In this document: positions 14,180-16,489 of the stretch, piece by piece
Layout: every line of letters starts with the position of its first letter
Numbering within the stretch: position 1 is the stretch's first letter
NCBI GenBank assembly: GCA_025449475.1
Contig: JANWJM010000129.1
Span: 1 to 16,489 of the forward strand
Reading direction: 5' to 3'
Source: Thermoactinomycetaceae bacterium
Lineage (GTDB): Bacteria > Bacillota > Bacilli > Thermoactinomycetales > Thermoactinomycetaceae
DNA length: 16,489 bases
Notes under the pieces: model-generated
Seen by the model: only the letters and a program-made list of their open reading frames with translations
Databases searched by the model: none
Told to the model about the DNA's origin: nothing
Position numbers and translations under genes: made by a program

Positions 14180-15187
14180 ATGAAACCAACCATCTATGAT
14201 GTAGCGAGGGAGGCAGGTGTTTCCATCGCCACTGTTTCCAAGGTTCTGAATAATCAGCGAGTCGGGAAGAAATCAAAAGAAAAAGTGTTGCAAGCGATGA
14301 AAAAGTTAAACTATAAGCCGAGTGTGCTGGCTTCGGCACTCACCGGAAAACAAACCTCGACGATTGGGTTTTTATTACCGGATTTGGCGAACCCTTTTAT
14401 TGCGGAGATGGCTCGCCGTGTGGAAGATCGTGCTTATGAACGAGGCTATAATTTGGTGATTTGTAGCACAGATTTTGAACCAGAGAAAGAAGCTTTCTAT
14501 GTTTCATTGCTTAAACAGAAAAGTGTCGATGGCTTTATTATTGCGGGCGGGTTTAAAAATGTAGAAGTGGTTACAGAATTATTAGAAGAACAATTTCCTG
14601 TGGTGCTGTTGGGTGAATCCTATCCGTCGTTGTCGATCAACAGTGTAAAAGTTGATGATTTTATGGGCGGATATGAGGTGACTTCCTTTTTGACCTCACT
14701 CGGTCATAAAAAGATTGCAGTAATCGGGGAAGAAGCCTCAAGTAGTCAGGAGCGCATTAAAGGGTATAAACAAGCGCTGCGGGATCAACAACTTCCCGTT
14801 CACGAAGAGTTAATTGTGATCAGTTCACAGACAAATATCGAAAGTGTCGAACGATTGGCAGGGAAATTACTCGATCTCCCGGAACCCCCGACCGCCATTT
14901 TTGCCTGCAATGATATTTTAGCAATCGGGGTGGTTCTGGCGGCACGGCAGCGTGACCGGCGAATTCCTGATCATCTTTCCATCGTTGGCTTTGACAATAC
15001 CTTTTTATCGCGAAGTAGTGATCCGCCATTAACGACTGTTCAACAACCGATTCAAGATCTGTGTTTTCAGGCTTTCGATATGCTGGTTGAAGAGATACAG
15101 GGGAAGAGCAAATTAAGACAACGTGTTGTCTTGTTGCCCGAGTTGGTCGTCCGGAAGTCGACAAGTGCTCCCCGAAAAAAGAGTTGA
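14180..15187 (+). CDS. LacI-family transcriptional repressor
   Basis: Regulator of 335 residues, standard LacI length. The N-terminal helix-turn-helix reads TIYDVAREAGVSIATVSKVL (residues 3-22), followed by the hinge region YKPSVLASALTGKQTSTIGF. A periplasmic-binding-protein-like sensor fills the rest (LLPDLANPFIAEMARR, later FACNDILAIGVV and SIVGFDN). ATG 14180 has AAGG 10 bases upstream. Palindromes with the core AAGCGCTT lie at its own promoter, at the promoter of the dehydrogenase upstream and before the last gene of the window, so it probably represses this whole set. The effector is unknown; an inositol or sugar acid is a guess from context. Confidence 0.93.
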   Translation: MKPTIYDVAREAGVSIATVSKVLNNQRVGKKSKEKVLQAMKKLNYKPSVLASALTGKQTSTIGFLLPDLANPFIAEMARRVEDRAYERGYNLVICSTDFEPEKEAFYVSLLKQKSVDGFIIAGGFKNVEVVTELLEEQFPVVLLGESYPSLSINSVKVDDFMGGYEVTSFLTSLGHKKIAVIGEEASSSQERIKGYKQALRDQQLPVHEELIVISSQTNIESVERLAGKLLDLPEPPTAIFACNDILAIGVVLAARQRDRRIPDHLSIVGFDNTFLSRSSDPPLTTVQQPIQDLCFQAFDMLVEEIQGKSKLRQRVVLLPELVVRKSTSAPRKKS

Positions 15188-15217
15188 TGAGAGAAAGAGA
15201 GATGAAAGGAGCGAACC

Positions 15218-16213
15218 ATGGCTGAAGTAAAGATCGGTATTTTAGGTGCGGGAGGGATCGCAAGGGTTCATGCATCGAACCTCACCAAAGATGAACGAGT
15301 CGAGATTGTCGGTGTAGCCGATATTGTACCTGAGCGAGCAGCTTCCTTAGCAAACGAAGTAGGCAAGGCCAAACCGGTTCAGCACTTGGAAGAATTATTT
15401 GAGCTGGGAGTCGATGCCGTTTATGTCACCACGCCCAATACGTTGCACGTCGAGCCTGTGCTGAAGTGTTTGGATCACAATATTCATGTATTCTCTGAAA
15501 AACCAATGGCAACAACCTTAGCCGAAGCCAAGCAGATTCGTGAACATGCGAAACGCTCAAAAGCGATCTACAATTTGGGAATGAACCGTCGCTTTGCTTC
15601 GGTTTATAAACGGGTGAAGGAACTCATCGCTTCCGGAGAGCTTACACCCTATTTAGCCCATATCAAGATGAACCGCGGGGAACTGTTAAATCCCGCATGG
15701 ACGGCTGATCCAGAGGTGACAGGTGGTTTCATCTATGAAACCCCTGTCCATCTGATTGATCTATGTCGCTATTTGTTTGGTGAAGTAGAAACTGTTCGGT
15801 GTGTAGCTAAGCAGAATCTGTCCGAAAAGGAACTGGACACGTTTGCGATTATGCTCACCTTTACATCGGGCACGATCGCCAATTTTGTCACCTATGCACA
15901 CGCAGGCTGGAGCTTTCCATTTGAGAGCATAGAAGTGTATGGAAAGTATACAACGGTCACCACGCAGGAATTGGAAAAGGTGATGGTCGCATCGGGCTTA
16001 AATCAACCCATACAGATTGAAGATTTTTATCAATTAACTACCGATGTGAAATGGGGATATGTCGAAGAAGATCGCCGATTTATCGATGCGATCATCGATG
16101 GAACCGAGCCGCCTGTTCCCGTTGAAGATGCGTATCGTTCGGCAGAGTTGATCGAGGCGATCTATGAAAGTGCGAAAAAGGGGAAAGAGATTGCACTCAA
16201 TGAAAAAAGGTAG
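15218..16213 (+). CDS. Gfo/Idh/MocA oxidoreductase
   Basis: Predicted NAD(P)-dependent sugar or polyol dehydrogenase of 331 residues. Features are VKIGILGAGGIARVHASNL (4-22), FSEKPMATTL with K95, NLGMNRRF (119-126), and FIYETPVHLIDLCRYLFG, where H178 occupies the usual catalytic-His region. It lacks the IHDYD block of the two IolG-like proteins and so belongs to another branch. ATG 15218 has AAAGGAG 6 bases upstream. It starts 30 bases after the LacI gene and is surely in its operon. The substrate is not readable from the sequence. Confidence 0.85.
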   Translation: MAEVKIGILGAGGIARVHASNLTKDERVEIVGVADIVPERAASLANEVGKAKPVQHLEELFELGVDAVYVTTPNTLHVEPVLKCLDHNIHVFSEKPMATTLAEAKQIREHAKRSKAIYNLGMNRRFASVYKRVKELIASGELTPYLAHIKMNRGELLNPAWTADPEVTGGFIYETPVHLIDLCRYLFGEVETVRCVAKQNLSEKELDTFAIMLTFTSGTIANFVTYAHAGWSFPFESIEVYGKYTTVTTQELEKVMVASGLNQPIQIEDFYQLTTDVKWGYVEEDRRFIDAIIDGTEPPVPVEDAYRSAELIEAIYESAKKGKEIALNEKR

Positions 16214-16233
16214 TTTCTTTCTACTCAAAAAGT

Positions 16234-16243
16234 AAAGCGCTTT
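16234..16243. promoter_or_regulatory. LacI-type palindrome AAAGCGCTTT
   Basis: Perfect 10-base palindrome in the 54-base gap before the last gene, sharing the AAGCGCTT core with the sites at 12935, 12970 and 14087. No clear promoter accompanies it, so it may act as an intra-operon site or also bind CcpA. Confidence 0.45.
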
Positions 16244-16267
16244 CGATATTTTCAGTAAAAAGGTTGG

Positions 16268-16489
16268 ATGTCCATGAAAGACAAAAAACAGATTCGTGTA
16301 GGACTGGTTGGATATCGCTTAATGGGTCGCGCCCATTCTCATGCTTACCGAGATTACTCCTTCTATTTTGATCGCGATGTCGTCCCTGTTTTGCAAGCGA
16401 TTGCAGGACGTAACGAAGCAAAAGTGAGAGCAGCAGCTGCCAAGATGGGTTGGGCTTCTTATGAAACCGACTGGCGACGACTCATCGAA
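16268..16489 (+). CDS. Gfo/Idh/MocA oxidoreductase (partial, C-terminus off the right edge)
   Basis: Only the first 74 residues are present. They begin MSMKDKKQIRVGLVGYRLMG and include RAHSHAYRDY, then VVPVLQAIAGR and ASYETDWRRLIE. The pattern VGLxGYxxMGxAHSxAYR with ETDWR is typical of a longer (about 390-residue) Gfo/Idh/MocA branch that includes levoglucosan-dehydrogenase-like proteins; assigning that activity here would be a guess. ATG 16268 has AAAAGG 4 bases upstream, and an ATG at 16274 with 10-base spacing is equally possible. It follows the previous dehydrogenase by 54 bases and is probably in the LacI operon. Confidence 0.8.
   Translation, partial: MSMKDKKQIRVGLVGYRLMGRAHSHAYRDYSFYFDRDVVPVLQAIAGRNEAKVRAAAAKMGWASYETDWRRLIE

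Noticed and set aside
14820..15275. 151-aa minus-strand frame opposite the LacI gene
   Set aside because: It lies antisense to the sensor domain of a clear LacI protein and shows no domain or ribosome-binding site.
1..16489. CRISPR array, tRNA/rRNA genes, toxin-antitoxin or phage-defence module
   Set aside because: No regularly spaced repeats, no cloverleaf-like or rRNA-like segments and no defence-type protein motifs were seen. The CPBP membrane protein stands alone without partner genes.

Overview
The window reads as a low-to-moderate-GC Gram-positive chromosome (Bacillales-like). Ribosome-binding sites are strong AAGGAGG types, promoters are SigA-like, a CcpA-type cre candidate is present, and the protein families are those of Bacillaceae and Thermoactinomycetaceae-type sugar regions. 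The genus cannot be fixed from the sequence alone. No rRNA, tRNA or CRISPR array was seen.

Left half (1-8168): a regulated alpha-mannoside utilisation island that most resembles a mannosylglycerate (mng) system. On the minus strand, in transcription order, lie a 577-aa phosphomannose isomerase with a kinase-like N-terminal domain, a GH38 alpha-mannosidase, and fructose-family PTS components IIB, IIC and IIA as three separate proteins. IIA is cut by the left edge. Divergent on the plus strand are a GntR/UTRA repressor and a second, ordinary-length mannose-6-phosphate isomerase. The inferred flow is uptake with phosphorylation of a mannosylated compound, hydrolysis of the phosphorylated product by GH38 to mannose-6-phosphate plus an aglycone, and isomerisation to fructose-6-phosphate. 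Inverted repeats of the form GTTATA-N4-TATAAC lie over the divergent promoters. A related palindrome sits before the mannosidase.

Middle (8169-9662): a decayed IS200/IS605-type tnpB 3' end directly after manA, about 440 bp with little else beyond a doubtful 47-aa signal-peptide-like ORF, then a CPBP (CAAX-protease-like) membrane protein ending at a stem-loop shared with the converging operon.

Right half (9672-16489): five Gfo/Idh/MocA-family NAD(P)-dependent dehydrogenases (the last cut by the right edge) with two regulators. Two dehydrogenase genes form a minus-strand operon (10707-11705, then 9672-10694). An AraC regulator (minus) is divergent from an IolG-like dehydrogenase (13025-14026). 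A LacI regulator is followed by two more dehydrogenases. Palindromes built on TTAAGCGCTTAA lie at the start points of two well-formed promoters (TTGCAA-N17-TATAAT and TTGAAA-N17-TAGAAT), and a core AAGCGCTT palindrome precedes the last gene, so this part looks like a LacI regulon. The likely role is oxidation and interconversion of inositols, anhydrosugars or similar polyols. The usual iol catabolic genes are absent from the window, so the substrate is unknown.
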